The notes beneath the pieces were generated by a model that was not told the origin of the DNA, did no database searches, and saw only the letters and a program-made list of their open reading frames with translations. This document shows, in pieces, positions 25,261-38,410 of a DNA stretch of 64,000 nt. This stretch comes from Acestrorhynchus altus (Eukaryota; Chordata; Actinopteri; Characiformes; Acestrorhynchidae), in contig CM067503.1 in assembly GCA_034509495.1 (NCBI GenBank), forward strand, positions 15,742,033 to 15,806,032, given 5' to 3'. Position 1 is the first letter of the stretch, and each line of letters starts with the position of its first letter. The position numbers and the translations under genes were made by a program.

Positions 25261-25304
<44 letters not shown>
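25261..25304. repeat. (TAA)n microsatellite
   Basis: About 14 TAA units. Confidence 0.98.
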
Positions 25305-26109
25305 GTTATTAACAACATTAAAATATGTTGTATAACATGTTTGATGTGTAAAAATGGTAAAAGAAGCTTTTAAATACAAAAAGAGATTTAAAACAAAAAA
25401 CGGTGAAACAATTTAAAACAAATCAAAACAAGGAACTAAATGAAGATACAAAGGTAAAAGCAACGAAATGATAACAATAACAGTTGTAATGCAAAATAAC
25501 GTCTAAAAAAAATAAGTATGAACAGTAAAAAACATTTTTAATGAAATTAGATATTTTACATTTCAGCAAAAATGGTGGAAACAAGCATATTGGCTATATA
25601 AACACAAGGATTAAGTTCATACAAACTAAGGATTAAGTTGTTGTTTTGTTTCTGGAATCTGAAATGCAAGTCTCTTATGATAAGAGAAAACTGAGACTAG
25701 TTCATTCAATGTACAGTAATTTACTGAATGTAAATATACTTACACATATACATCAATAAAGTTTATTAAGTGTCCTGTAACAGTTGCAACCATTAAAAAT
25801 GCTTCATGTTGGCTAGCCATCTTGTGGCCATTCTCAAGTCAAGTGGTTGCTTTGGTATCCATGTGGTTGGTTGGGTGTCAGTATTTGCATCACTGTGACA
25901 AAATAATATTACTGAAACCTTAGCACCACCAAAATCACAATCCAGTTGAACAATCTGGAATTGGACTTTTAGCCAATATCTGAGAAACTGCAGGACAGGA
26001 GAATGTGGCAAAAACTTGGCAGAAAAATAAGAATAAAATGGAAGAAAGGGAAGAAGAAAAATATATTGAATAACAAAATATAAAACAACCATGAAGTAAA
26101 TGTAAACAT

Positions 26110-26340
26110 GCATATGGGTCCACTGTGCATGCACACAGGAAAATGTTTTCCTCTGCATTTAACCCATCCACACAAACACATACATACACACTGGTAGCCC
26201 AGTCCACGGCACAGTTGAGGAGTTGAGTGCCTTGCTCAAGTGCACTTCAGTCATGTGCTAGTAGTTTGGGAAATTAAACCACCAACCTTCTAGTCACAAG
26301 GGTGGTTCCCTAATAAGCAGACCACAACTAACCCAAATAT
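26110..26340 (-). mobile_element. tRNA-type SINE copy
   Basis: TTCCTCTGCATTTAACCCAT, AGTGCCTTGCTCAAGTGCAC, TTCAGTCATG, CACAAGGGTGGTTCCCTAAT and the terminal CCACAACTAACCC are the ordered blocks of the same SINE as at 19150, in the same orientation. The minus-strand frames here (25793-26207) are shadows. Confidence 0.7.
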
Positions 26341-27439
26341 TTTTAAAGTAAGAAAAGACAAGAAAAGAAAATAATTTTTCTGTGTAAATATGTAAACAAT
26401 TTCTTTTGTGTATTTTCTCATTAATAGTTTGAATTAACATCTGAAATGTGTTACACCTGCACCTGTTCTAATGTAATATGACGCCTTTATGAGCAAAAAC
26501 ATTCTTATTGTGCTTCTAAATGCTTTTAAATAATGTGCTCAGATTTCTTTAACCTCCACACACTACTGGATATATACAAATTCAAGGTTCTCATAACAAT
26601 AGAGGGCTATGTCTAAAACATGTCTAACAAAAGACTGTTATTCATGACCTGAATAACATCAACTGAAACTGCTAAAAAGGAGCAGTGACATGAAAACAAC
26701 CCTTTGTAAAGTACAAATCTATAGCGAATGCAGAGTCTTCCAATTACTACGGTATCCTTACATTAATGAACAAACGAAGAAGGAAGCGTTTAAAGGGTAA
26801 AGATTCACTTTACACAGTTCTTAATATAAGCTTTTAAATATGTAGAAAGACTGAATGATTGCTCACTACAGAGTTAAAGTCACTTCCAACAATAGTTGCC
26901 ATCCGACATGAAGGCTTTCTTGTTCTCAATGAATCCTACACCCCTTACTTCTCACCTTCATACACAGATGTATACCCCCCAAAACTGTAACACCTTCTCT
27001 GCTTTTGAAATGACACACCTGGCAACAAGCAATGATCATGGACGCTTCAAATTTCTATTGACTGTTCTCTCCCCAGAACAGGGCCTAATGGAATATTTCA
27101 ACCAACAATGGATTCATCTCTCCCTACAGAAGGTACAAAAAAATCGAGAATGGGCTACATTCCAATAATCAGATGACTTCACAGAAATGCTGCCTCTCTC
27201 TCTGGGACATTGAAAGAGTTAGCCTGCCAAAATGCTGCCTACTCACTCACTTCAGAAGAAGCATGGAACGTTTACGCATACCAGCACTAAAGTTTCTGAC
27301 CCAATGCAACCCCAGCAGATGATGCCCCCAAATGCCAAAATGTCTATAGGCTCAGGTCAAATTAGCCTCATCAGGTGAGAAACATCAGGGTCTGAACACC
27401 TATAGTATGTATACTATGAGCAATTAAACTCTGACACCA

Positions 27440-27540
27440 AACTCTTCACAGACAGTGCCCTGAGCAGTGACCAAACCCACAACCCCAGGCCCCTGGAGCT
27501 GTGTGACACAAAAACACTACCTGCAGCATCAGTGAACCAC
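27440..27540. mobile_element. fragment of a dispersed fish repeat
   Basis: CCCCTGGAGCTGTGTGACAC followed by AAAAACACTACCTGCAGCAT resembles the tRNA-like end of a teleost SINE. The preceding 26880-27440 shows no recognised feature apart from a 90-codon frame of unknown meaning. Confidence 0.35.
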
Positions 27541-28069
27541 CTGACTTCTGTAATATGCACTCTCTTGTCTCAGTACTATGGTGATACATTGTGTCTAAGA
27601 CCTGGGCAGTTGTTTTTGTATTCTTTCAGGAACCATGAAGGTCAGAGTGTTTTTTGGTGACAGCTGCTATGAGAGGAATGTGACCCTGAGTGGCAGTGAA
27701 CCTCCTTTTTGCTGCTCTGGGAGGCTCAGAAAACAGGAAAACAAACCAATATACTAGTGGCCTCTCAGAATCAAAATGAACATATTCTAATCATTTCAGT
27801 TTTCTGATTTTCATGACCTTTTAGCAATATTGATAAAACAAAAAAAGGCTCATAATATCACATTGCATGTAATGAATATCAAATGACAGTTGATGTTATT
27901 TAATTAAATAAACACATTGAATTAATTATGAGACAGACTAGTATAGATAGATTTGAAGTTTGGGAACCCCTTAATGACTGTTGAAGATTAAACAATCTCC
28001 AAAAGACATAAACTTAAAGATGAAACATTCCAGTTGCATTTTCATCTTTAACCTTTTCTAAATAAAAAA

Positions 28070-28795
28070 AGGAAACGACCAATCACAAAATTCTGGGCAC
28101 ACTGCATGGATAGTATGTAGTAGAACCCCCTTTGGCAAGTAACACAGCTTGTAAACACTTTTTCTTCCAACTTATGTTTGAGCTATTCATCCATTCCTCA
28201 TTGCAAAAGTCTTTTCACGCACTGTTCTTTTGAGGTCTATCCACAGACTTTCAATGAAGTTCAGATCAGGGGACTGTGAGGGACATGGTAAAACCTTCAG
28301 CTTGTGCCTTTTGAGGTAGTCTATTGTGGATTTTGAGGTTTGTTTAGGGTCATTATCCATTTGTTACAGTTTGCTTCTAGAATTTGCTGGAATTTCATTG
28401 AATCCATTCTTCCCTCCACCTGTGAAATGTTCCCCATGCCACTGGCTGCAACCCCCAAGCATGATTAATCCACCCCCATGCTTAATAGATGGAGAGGTGT
28501 CCTTATCATGAAATTCTGTGCCCTTTTCTTCCAATCATGCCTTTGCTCATTGTGGCCAAAGTTATATGTTGACCTCGTCGCTCCACAGGATCAAAATGCA
28601 TCAGGCTTGTTTCTGATGCTGAATTTTGTGGTGAGGATGCAGAAGAACATTTCTACTGATGAATCGTCAATGTAGTAGGACCACAACTTTAGAGTCTGCT
28701 CAATCTTCCGGAAGGTCTTTTGCAGTCAAACATGAATGTATGCCTTGGAGATCATTTTATTTGCAACCTGCCCAACAGTAAGTTTTACCAAGGGT
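28070..28795 (-). pseudogene. Tc1-like transposase pseudogene, central and C-terminal part
   Basis: Read on the minus strand and allowing frame changes, blocks VWSDEVN, HGGGLIMLGGC, DNDPKQTSKSTIDYLKRHK and CPSQSPDLNFIESLWIDLKR appear. These include the second and third acidic positions of the Tc1 DDE catalytic core. Stops and frameshifts are frequent and the N-terminal DNA-binding domain is degraded. The plus-strand frames at 28326-28675 are shadows. Confidence 0.8.
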
Positions 28796-28800
28796 GCATA

Positions 28801-28832
28801 ATCTCTCTCTTTCTCTCTTTCTCTCTCTCTCG
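28801..28832. repeat. imperfect (CT)n tract
   Basis: About 32 bp of CT units with TTT interruptions. Confidence 0.9.
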
Positions 28833-29479
28833 TTTCAAGTTACATCTTAGTCATACTGTGCTGTAATTGACTTCCAAATCCAAAAGCAGGCATTTATTCC
28901 CTGATATAATTGTCAAGAACTGTTTTCTTCCAAGCAGCTTTAGTTTAAAAAGATTAAGCTGATTAGCTTCATATGTTACGGAGTAGGCTAATTTACTGGT
29001 GGCATGGTGGAATGAGGGAGTCTTAGCAAGTGGGAATTGGCAATGACAGAATGTAAATAGTAATATTAATAGAAGTTATCAAACAGGAAATGTTAGCTTA
29101 ACCAGTTAGTTTAGTTGTTTGTTTTATTTTAATTTTATGCTGGCCTATTTAGCCAGTTCCAACTTTTCAAATCCCAAGTTCTTAAATCTACAAAAAAGCG
29201 GTACCTGTTTAATAATGACTGGTACTGGTTTTTTTTTATTTCTCAGAGTGTGGCATGTGTGTCTTAAACCTCTTTCCCACCACCGATGATAGTGTTTGTG
29301 GTAAGTAGAAGTGTGTATCTTGGGGTCTACTAAAGGATAGCGAGTATTAGCCGGGTCCCTCAAGGAGAGCCACACTCCTAGACTCCAGGTTCAGAGTCCT
29401 TACAACAGGGCGAATGGGTGATGTCTCCGTGACATAGAAAGAAAGCCATGGCTAAGGCCAAAGGTAACCCACAGTGCCT

Positions 29480-30400
29480 TATTTTCGTGTAGCATAGCTC
29501 ACAGTCTTTTAGTTAGGAACCTTGCTGCAGCATTTTGAACCAACTGAAGTCTATTTAGGTTCCTAAGAGTGCATTACAATAATCTAAACTTGAGGTATTA
29601 AAATATGCACTACTTTTATAGGAATATGGCATTTTAACATCTGTCCTAGAAATATTACCTATGTGTTGGTCAAATGACAAATCTGAATCAATTATGACAA
29701 AGAATTTCTGCTACTGAATCAGGTACAACTGAGAAATCAGCCAGATTTAACATTAAATCTGATTCATTATTTATTGCAGTTTTAGGACCCAAAAGGATAA
29801 CCTCTGTTTTGTCACTATTATATCTTGTTATGCAAGATTTTACATCTTTTATGCAGTCCATCTTTTTCTTTAATTCAGGTTTATCACGAGGTTTGGCTGA
29901 TCTTTACAGTTGAGTATCATTTGTAGGGAAGTTAATACCATGTTGTGCTAAATTAATGCCTCACCGATATGTCTGCAGCAAAGTCACCAAATCCTTTCAA
30001 AAACTCTAACTAGGGGCCTGGTAGTCTATGAACATGAATTATTGGCCATTAGTAGCTGGATTGGAAGTGACGGTATTACAGTGTTTCTGATTAATATCTA
30101 AAATAATTTGGTAAATTATACAGACTCTACTTCCTCCTCCAGATAATGTGCACTCTGCTGTGCACAGAATTATAGCCTTCAGGGGTTAATGCTTCATTTA
30201 GTGCTAGGTATTGGTCAGGTCTAATCCAAGTTTCATTGAGGCATAAAACATTGCACTTCAGATCACTTATGATTTCCTACTTATAATTTCACACAATGAC
30301 TGCCTTTGATTTGAGTGATCTAATATTGAGTAAACTAAACTCTAGGTTTAAGGTGCTCCTTAAGGTGCTCCTGCAGACAGTTGGTTTAGACTAGTTTGTC
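29480..30400. mobile_element. diverged dispersed repeat upstream of a LINE 3' end
   Basis: Blocks such as TTGCTGCAGCATTTTGAACC, GCATTACAATAATCTAAACT and GTTTTGTCACTATTATATCT resemble an old, widespread teleost repeat that often carries no intact gene. Family not named. Confidence 0.4.
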
Positions 30401-30429
30401 ATCAGCTATTATTGCTACTTTGCCAACTA

Positions 30430-30775
30430 ACTAAAATTAGAAAAATTCACCATATCAGTCCAGTCTTATCAGCACTGCACTGGATTCTGCACTGATTATA
30501 AAATTCTTTTATTTGCATATAAAGCCCTACATGGGCTTGCTCCTGAGTACCTGCAAGACCTAATTTCACATTATGAGTCATCACTATTACTCAGGTCACA
30601 GTTCGTTGGCTTCCTACTAGTTCCCAGAATTCAGAAGGAAGAGCCTTTTCTTACAAAGCACCCAGCTCTCTTATAACCTTCCAGAAAATGTTTGGGACTC
30701 AGACACAGTCACAATCTTCAAGTCTGGGCTGAAAACTCAGTTGTTCACTGTAGCTTTTGGTAAATTATGTCTCAC
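30430..30775 (+). pseudogene. LINE reverse transcriptase C-terminal fragment
   Basis: One frame reads DYKILLFAYKALHGLAPEYL followed by QDLISHYE and VPRIQKEEPFLTKHPALL, then stops. This is the post-catalytic tail of a CR1/L2/Rex1-type non-LTR reverse transcriptase. The catalytic domain is absent, and a 3' tail was not identified. Confidence 0.7.
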
Positions 30776-31084
30776 TTTATTTAAAGCTGCAGAATTCAGA
30801 GGTTCATGGGCATAGGGATTTTTGGAAAACTGGGATGTTTGTGTTATCATCAGGCTATCAGAGCAGTTAGATGCCAAAGTTTCTGGACGCTCCCATGTTT
30901 ATGTTCCTTCTGGTTCTCTCATTTTGGTAAAGCTACTATAGTCTTATATATTATATTATACTCTTTGTTCTCATAAATTTTAACACTAAATAAATTACAT
31001 CTCTCTACCACTCTATCTCTGACCCACTGGCCCACGCTGATGGAAAGCTTCTCTGTCACACATCTGAGATGGACCTCAAGCTCC

Positions 31085-31430
31085 CCTGCCACCCCTTCAC
31101 ATTGGCTGCCTGTCATTATGTGTGCTGAACAGACAAAGAGAGGTGGATGTACTCACATGGTTTTTGTGAACTTATTAAACTGCATGAACATAGGATACAA
31201 AACACACAAGCAGCATAGTAACAAACATAAATCCATGGGTACAAAGATCGACTTAAACAAAGGAACTTTAATACACAAACAAAATGGGACATACTTGGGT
31301 CTGAATGACAAATGGGCAAGGTTACAAATGAGACACAGGCGGGAATGGGGTGGAGCAAGGGTGGAGACCAAAACAAAATTGCACCTGCTAAGGAGCTACT
31401 GCTACTGGATTTAGAATAGTTTACCACACT
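31085..31430 (-). mobile_element. dispersed family C, third copy
   Basis: On the minus strand: TCCACCCTTGCTCCACCCCA, TTCCCGCCTGTGTCTCATTT and GTAACCTTGCCCATTTGTC, nearly identical to the copy at 21.9 kb. Frames on both strands are chance frames within the repeat. Confidence 0.6.
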
Positions 31431-32599
31431 TCCTTTTGATTTACTGATTGATTGGTGGATTTGTTTGCTCAGAAACACAGGCTGGACATTTTAGAGTCAG
31501 TACTGAGTAAAGATGCACGTTCCACTATTTTTAATTGCTGTTTCTTGGCAACACATAAACCACTCACCACAAAAAGTGGGTAAGTAAAACTCAAGGACAA
31601 TTCTTGGAGCCCACAAAGAGTAAGAACAAAGACCCTAATGAAATCATGCTAGGTTTTCAAAAATATCTTCAGTGTATTCACTTGACTTCTGCACTGCTGT
31701 TTTTGTACAGTGGTAGGCCGGAATTCTCCAAGCAGTAATGAAACCCTTCCTGTCACTCAAAATTGGGATACAAGTCAGTGAATGGACATTTCTGTGATCT
31801 TTGTAAGCTGCTAGTCTATGTGTCGATCAGCCTTCATCCTTCCATTCGTCTCATCTTTCCCAAAGTGTTCATTCTCTCTGCCTTCCTGCTGTGCAAGGGA
31901 AGCCTTCAAGTGTCTGTAAAGTCCTTCTCAGTAAGCCAACTGAGGAAAGCCTTCAATAAAGTTTCCTCCAGTTATATTTTGTAGTGGCTAAAATACTGAA
32001 TTCTGAGCATTCAGCAAGTCTAATATTAATGGGGACTGGCCATGTTACTTGCTACATATATAGATGCTTTTTGCAGTTTTGCAGTTACAGACCATAGCTC
32101 ATTTGTTGCTGCACAATTCAAAAGCTCCCTCTACTTCATTAAAAAGAAAGGACCACCACAGGATGAGAAGTGAAAAAAAACTACATGCAAACCTTTTCTA
32201 CATTTTTCTTTATATTGTGTCGAAATTGATCAATCATGATGAATGGAACAAACAAAATGCTTGAGAAAGACAGCTAATCATTTTCATTCTACTGTACATT
32301 TTGGAGACACAGGGTTATATAAGCTATATAAATGAAACAAACACGTTCATACAAAAATCCTTGTAAAATGGTATTTTCAGTTACACTGCAATCACATAGA
32401 TAATGAATCATTCACACTCAAATATATTATCAGTGTGCCAGCAGGGTTGCACAGAGTTGCACATCTGTGAAATGATCTTCGCTGTTTCTTACAGCATCTA
32501 AAAGAGTATATACGTATATGTCATTTCCTCCTATTTTTGGGTTGGAATAACACTGTTAGGTTATGATGGCAGAGCCAGAGATACATTTCACAAGCCCCA

Positions 32600-33385
32600 G
32601 TATAGCATCTACTACACCCAGGTTCCTTTGAAAGCTCACTCGCTGGCCACTCCATCAACAGAAGCACATAGCCTTGGTGTAGCTATGGCTGACCAGTTAT
32701 TGTTCTCGAATCATGTTGCAAGGTCATGCAGATTTTTGACATCTGGAGCATTTGACCTTTTCTCTAGAGAAGCCACTAAGGTGTTTGTTCAGTCTCTTCT
32801 CATTTTAAGACTTGACTACTGCAACTCCCTTCTGTCGGGTCTTCCTATGCCTACCATCAGGCCATTGCAACTGATCTAGAATGCAGTAGCACAGCTCATC
32901 TTCCTAAGTGTAGCAATGTAATGCCTATGCTGTGTTCTCTTCGTTGACTTCCAGTAGCCAATCACATCAGATTCAAAATCTTGATGCTGGCCTACAAAGC
33001 CAAAAATGGACCAGCCCCTCCATATTTGATAGCAATGGTAATGCTTGGCCTGTCCCATCATCCCGCAAGATGCATAGAAGACATTTTTTTCTGTCCTGGC
33101 ACCAAAGTTGTGGAACTTCCCCTGGGGGACACTTGCTGTCTTCAAATGCTGACCGAAGACTCATGTCTTTCACAAGAATTTACTACTACTATGTCTTGTC
33201 TGATGAAGTATACTATGTTGAGCATTGGGTATCAAGGTCTCCCTTCTGACATTTGTATTTGGCAGCATCTAAGCTTGAGGTATCTCTGGATTCTGGCCTC
33301 TACTAACTACCTAAGAAGTGAACGGCAAAGCACTTCTGATAAGAGCATCTGTCAAATGACATGAATGTAAATGTAGGTACAATTC
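32600..33385 (+). pseudogene. L2-like LINE reverse transcriptase, 3' end with tail
   Basis: The open stretch from 32628 reads LGVAMADQLLFSNHV and then LLILRLDYCNSLLSGLP and IRPLQLI, followed by a stop. In another frame MLAYKAKNGPAPPYLIAM continues. These are the conserved thumb and C-terminal motifs of L2/Maui-type fish LINEs. The copy ends AAGAGCATCTGTCAAATGAC followed by ATGAATGTAAATGTA, the expected 3' tail. 5'-truncated, with several frameshifts and stops; not functional. Confidence 0.8.
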
Positions 33386-33473
33386 AATTAAGTAATAATA
33401 CACTCACAATTCTTTGCAAAATTAAAGTTGTTATTTATGTTCTTCTTGGTAACACTTGCTTTCAACAAACTGG

Positions 33474-33477
<4 letters not shown>

Positions 33478-33508
<31 letters not shown>
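33478..33508. repeat. (AT)n microsatellite
   Basis: About 15 AT units. Confidence 0.97.
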
Positions 33509-33511
<3 letters not shown>

Positions 33512-34789
33512 GATATAAGCAGATATGGGCTAAGATTATATTGTTTATATAGAGTTTTGAAATTAAGTTCTGTTTCAGTCTTCATGAAAACATTTGCTCC
33601 ACCCCCTGCTAGCCGCTCCTCCAGTCTTCCCCATTCATGCTCTCACATATAGAGTATGGAGGGGGCATACGATTTGGTGTGTGTATAAAGAAAAAATGAA
33701 GACCAAATTTAAATGTACTTAAATATAGTCAGAAAGACAAATAATGAGTCATTTTGTTTGTTCAAATTCAGCTAAAATATATCAGAATGCAATTTTTTTG
33801 TTCATATTGCTCAAGCCTACTGCTGGGCTGTGAAAATGATCACTGAAGGTGATAACAATGAATAACAAATTTAGTTTGTTGTATCACTGTAGTGTCTGGT
33901 CAGTCAGTGCACCGTGGTGCTTCCCTTCCACTGATGGACAGAGTTGAAGGAATAAACTGCAGTCAGGAATCATGAATCTACAAAGGTCACGTTTATGCTA
34001 GGTGGACTTGCTAAAACAGCAAAAAAAAAACAAAAAAAAAAACATAGGTACAAGGTAGGAGCACCTCACTGGCAAATTCCAAAAGAAAATGAAGCCTCAC
34101 TAATTATTAATGCCCCTCTGATCTTTTAAAATGGGTAAAGAATGTTCTTTTGGTGCTGACCTTTGTTGGACTCTTGACTGCAAAAAGGCAGCTAAAAAGT
34201 CTTGCTCCGCTGTGAATTCTTACATTCCACTATGAAAAGAGCAAAATAAGTGGACAGTTATTTTCCTTTCCGGCTTTTGGCACTAAAATAAGCCACACTT
34301 TTGTCCTAATGCATGGACTGTAGAGTGAAGCATGTTTGATATGAGCAAATACATTTGGTATGAGTGCAGACTACTCTACCCTGGGGTAAATGGGGGCTGC
34401 ACTAGGTCCACTGAGATGTAAACAGAGAATGAGGAAAAGGGCAGCATTTGACTATTTGACAAGCATGAAGCAGATGGGAGGATCAGGATCAAGGGATGAT
34501 GGAGGACTGTCTTGAAAGGGAGGACATGTTGTGGCAGCGGGTTGCAGAGATTGTCATGTTGGTTAGGATAGCAGATTAGGAGGAGGGACTTCAGACATGT
34601 TCCTCCCAAAAGTAGAGTATTTCATAACACTACTTCTGTAGTAAATTATTTTTGTAAGTGTGGCACGCCCTGGCTCTCAATGGGTGTATAGTCTGTTATT
34701 ACTATCATGTTAAACATGCAACTATCAAAAAGTAGTTGTACACAGAAAAAAATCAAGAAATGAAAGTTAGTGGGTAGGTTTGACATTGT

Positions 34790-35672
34790 GAGGCATGCAA
34801 ATAATTCAAGTTTTGCTTCTCGGCTGTGCATGTGGTTTAAGCAAAGGTTGGGCCTTATCACAGCACCTGAAAAACCTGTTGTGTGTCCTTTCCATTCTGA
34901 CTTGCACTGTTGTGTTGGTAGCATGCTTTGCAAGCATGCCTCATAGAAAGGTTTGAAACTAATTTGAGCAGTTGGAAGAGTTTGAGAGGGGTCACTCTCC
35001 AGGAAGCAGGATGGTCTTATCAATGTATTGCGCACCATACTAATCATGGTTGGTGTTGGTGACAATAGATCGAAGCAGACATGTACTAGCGGCATAAAGA
35101 ATCTGGGACATCTACACAAATCACAGAGAGGAAGAACCAACAGATTGCCTGATACGCACAGAGTGACCCTAAAGTCATGCCTGCAATATTCAGAGAGCAG
35201 TTTTGTCCTCCATGAGTCATGATTTGTACCAGCACTATTGATGGCTGCATGACACTGGACTGCCAGTACACAGACCACTAAGGCAAGTACACTTAACACC
35301 ACGTCAATTTTGCCAAGACTGTGAGGGTATAGTTCCAGACTGTCATGGAGTCACACAGAACTGTAGCCGACCATGTTTAGCAATGAGTCCTACATTTGTT
35401 TTGATAGAGACAACCAATGAATCTATATGGAGCCACTCTGGTTACCACCAAGATGACCTTTCCCTGAATACAAATGTGTGGGGTGCTATTGGATGCATTA
35501 TCAACACTCCACCCCTACAACAAAACCTGCAGAATCTAAGTGCAAATATTTAAGCTACTTGGGATGGATTATTGTAGGACTCCTCTAGAGCTTCATGCCA
35601 AGACATGGCAGTCCAGCAACATACTTAGAGACACTACTTCATGTATAACTCAATAAATATTGCCCATATAAG
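34790..35672 (+). pseudogene. Tc1-like transposase pseudogene, full-span but decayed
   Basis: Sense-strand blocks include FERGHSPGSRMVLSM (HTH region), PVHRPLRQVHLTPR (the RPLxxxxLTPRH motif before the catalytic domain) and NTNVWGAIGCIIN (WGAI), with multiple stops and deletions. The 3' part ends ACTCAATAAATATTGCCC. The longest minus-strand frame in the window, 218 codons at 34646-35302, is the antisense shadow of this element and not a gene. Confidence 0.7.
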
Positions 35673-36017
35673 TTATATATATATATATATATAATGTATG
35701 GTAACCTTTATCTTCCTCCTGACAGTATTGCAATATGACGCTTGCTTCTGGGTGCAACTATTTTTCTGATGGCTAGGTTTGCTGATGGGCAGCAAACAAA
35801 AACCTGTGTTCTTTTAACCCCCACAGAAACATCCTGTATCTATTCTTATTAAAACACTTACTGCTGAGATACATAGTTTAAAGAATCTTTGTATCAAGAC
35901 GCATACAACTCTACTACCAAACTACACAACTACAAAACATACTACACTGTGTTGATACTACACTGTTATTTAATATGGTAATGTAACCCACATCTTCACA
36001 TTTGAATGCATGTTTGG

Positions 36018-36018
<1 letters not shown>

Positions 36019-36086
<68 letters not shown>

Positions 36087-36090
36087 CGTG
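36019..36090. repeat. (TG)n followed by (CG)n microsatellite
   Basis: About 30 TG units run into GCGCGCGTGCGTG. The alternating purine-pyrimidine tract is a potential Z-DNA former. Confidence 0.97.
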
Positions 36091-36379
36091 TCCTCTGGTC
36101 TGTTCTCTTCTAGCTCCTGTCCAACACAGGCCAGGGCTCACTCACCATGAGTAATACACTCCTGCATAAGCAGACATTTAACTTATGAAATTCAGAATCT
36201 GACAGAATGCATTAAACCCAAGCAGAAAACTGTGGGAGGTTGCAGCACTGGCTCACTGTAAAGCATTGTAAGGTTTTTCTAAGTGCTACAGTATTACACC
36301 GCTCATCCATAATTCCAAGAATAAAACGAATTCTCTTCTGTCTCCATCCTCTAGTTGGCTTGTATTAAAATAGTGTTTG

Positions 36380-36387
36380 ACCTAGGG
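36380..36387. repeat. 8-bp target-site duplication, left (hAT)
   Basis: ACCTAGGG; the right copy at 37283-37290 is CCCTAGGG (7 of 8). Confidence 0.75.
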
Positions 36388-37282
36388 CAGGGGTTGACAA
36401 CCCAAATTTTAAGAAGAAGCAATTTATTCTATTTCACTCAAAACCAAACCACATTCGGAGCCACAACATTTTATGTTCATTTTATTGTTGTCAGGTTCTG
36501 CTATTTGACCAGCAGTCTGCACAACAGTGTGCATGCTAAAGGTTGGAGAATAAGAAGTTTTACATTAATTCCAGCATTTCGAAATATTTACAGTTTAGTA
36601 AAACTGTTTCCTTAAAGGTGGATGTGTCACCACACATTTTTTGTGGAATTATTCCCAGTTGTGTCCTGAAAACAACAAGCAGCAGAATGTGTTGAGGAGG
36701 AGATTCAACTGTAAACTGAAATTACAACTTTTAATTCAGATCAGAGCTGTGTATCTAAAACAGCTGAAGTCAACTTTCCTCTCCACACTGTCAATCTTTG
36801 CTCTCCTTTCACTGCTACCCTGCACGCATTACTGACTTCTGAAGAAGAGAGACTTTCAGACCCAAACATACTGAACTGAAGATAAATTACAGTTTAAAAA
36901 GAGGTTACATATAAATTCTGATAAAGCTTAAAAAGTTTGTAGCTTTGAGCTCAGTAATGCACAAAAACAGTTTTTGCTGCTTTTGCTGGAAAATGTGCTG
37001 CACAGACCTCCACATCAAGGTACAACCAGCTCTTGTAGAAGACCAGGACTTTACGCATAAGCAGCAAGCTGATTGGCTCTTTTTTGTTAAAGAATGGGAC
37101 TTTATCTATAACCATCAATCTGAGTGGCTTTTCCTTTCTTGAACTGTAACCAGCATCTGATTGCTTCTTATTTTGTTGAAAGGTGTGTAAGCTCTTTTCT
37201 ACTGCAGAGAATGATCATTTTCTTTTTAATTCTGCTGTGAAGCCAAAAGGGGGCAGTAAAAGTTGCATTTTGCTGGCCCCTG
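36388..37282. mobile_element. 895-bp non-autonomous hAT-type transposon
   Basis: The left end is CAGGGGTTGACAACCC and the right end, on the minus strand, is CAGGGGCCAGCAAAATG. These short terminal inverted repeats have the CAGGGG start typical of hAT elements, flanked by 8-bp target duplications. The interior has GGAGCCACAACATTTTATGT, reminiscent of fish hAT copies, but no transposase reading frame is recognised. Small frames inside (36355-37454) are not genes. Confidence 0.75.
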
Positions 37283-37290
37283 CCCTAGGG
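37283..37290. repeat. 8-bp target-site duplication, right (hAT)
   Basis: CCCTAGGG. Confidence 0.75.
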
Positions 37291-38139
37291 CAAATATTGA
37301 CCTGAAAGACATATTGAATAAATCCCGCTCTAATGAGTTCAGTGAGCTCACAGTTCAACCCATACAGAAAAATAACAAAATTATGTCGAAACCTGTTTTC
37401 AAAGACAATGGAGGTTGCATCCATGCATGGATTAAGCTCCTCTCTATCCTTTAAATCTACAGAAAGTTTGCTGAGACTGGTGGTTTCATTCCAGTGCTGT
37501 TGATGTTAACTTCTGGTCAGCGATTTCAAATGTGCCCTAGGCATCCACTTATGAACATCAAAGAGAATTCCAGACAAATGTAGATACCAAATGGAATGTA
37601 CACATATAATTTATTCAGTAGCCAACAGATTATTTAATTGAAAGTGGATCTGTTTGAAATCATTTACATATCACTTTACTTTTCACTGGTGTAAAATTAG
37701 TTTTTATTTATTTCCAGGAATAAATCAATTCATAATTTTTCTGATGCTTAGTTTGGTCAAGGCCCATTACTAGACCCAATTTTACTGGAGCATATGTCCC
37801 AAGTTAAAGTTTCCATAATCATTTCTAATCACAAGGAGATCCGCAAACATCAGAATGCAGTATATACCATATGACCACTTATGAATCAATTACTGGAACC
37901 TTTCTGACAGAGGCTGAAGGCTGTCAATCATTCAGTCCATGGGCCACTTGTCTTTTCTCAGTCAGAGAAAGTTATCATTTGTCAGTCAGATGGTCAGTCA
38001 GAAGTGTGGTTTTAATTATGATTGCTTTGACAGCTTTTGCTTTTTTAAAATGTTATTTTCATTCAGACTGTGCACAATTGTTCTCTGTGGTTCTTATAAC
38101 TTTGGCAACACTGTTAAAAATAAAGCTGCTACAGCATTG

Positions 38140-38410
38140 GGGTGGGTGATGTGCTACATATCTAAATAAATTATATACAATTTGTATCACAATATTTTGA
38201 CATGCAGATAAAAATGCAGATTATTAAAACAGTTATTTAAATACTTTCCAATACTTAGTATGTTGTGTTTCTTCCAGTTAAGTAAGACTAATTACACAAT
38301 CTGCAGTGAAATATACACAATCTGCAAATGAAATATACTGTATATCACAGTATCGCAATTCCTTAAAATATTGTCATGTTGAAATCCCCTAAAATATTAA
38401 GGATTCTTTG
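38140..38410. repeat. dispersed family D, diverged copy
   Basis: GGTGGGTGATGTGCTACATA at the left and GTATATCACAGTATCGCAAT at the right follow the GGGTGATAT...TATCGCA pattern of the family. AT-rich in between. Confidence 0.45.

Noticed and set aside
34646..35302. 218-codon minus-strand frame with an apparent signal peptide
   Set aside because: It is the antisense of a decayed plus-strand Tc1 transposase. The sense strand carries the RPLRQVxLTPR-type motif, and no splice or domain support exists for the antisense frame.
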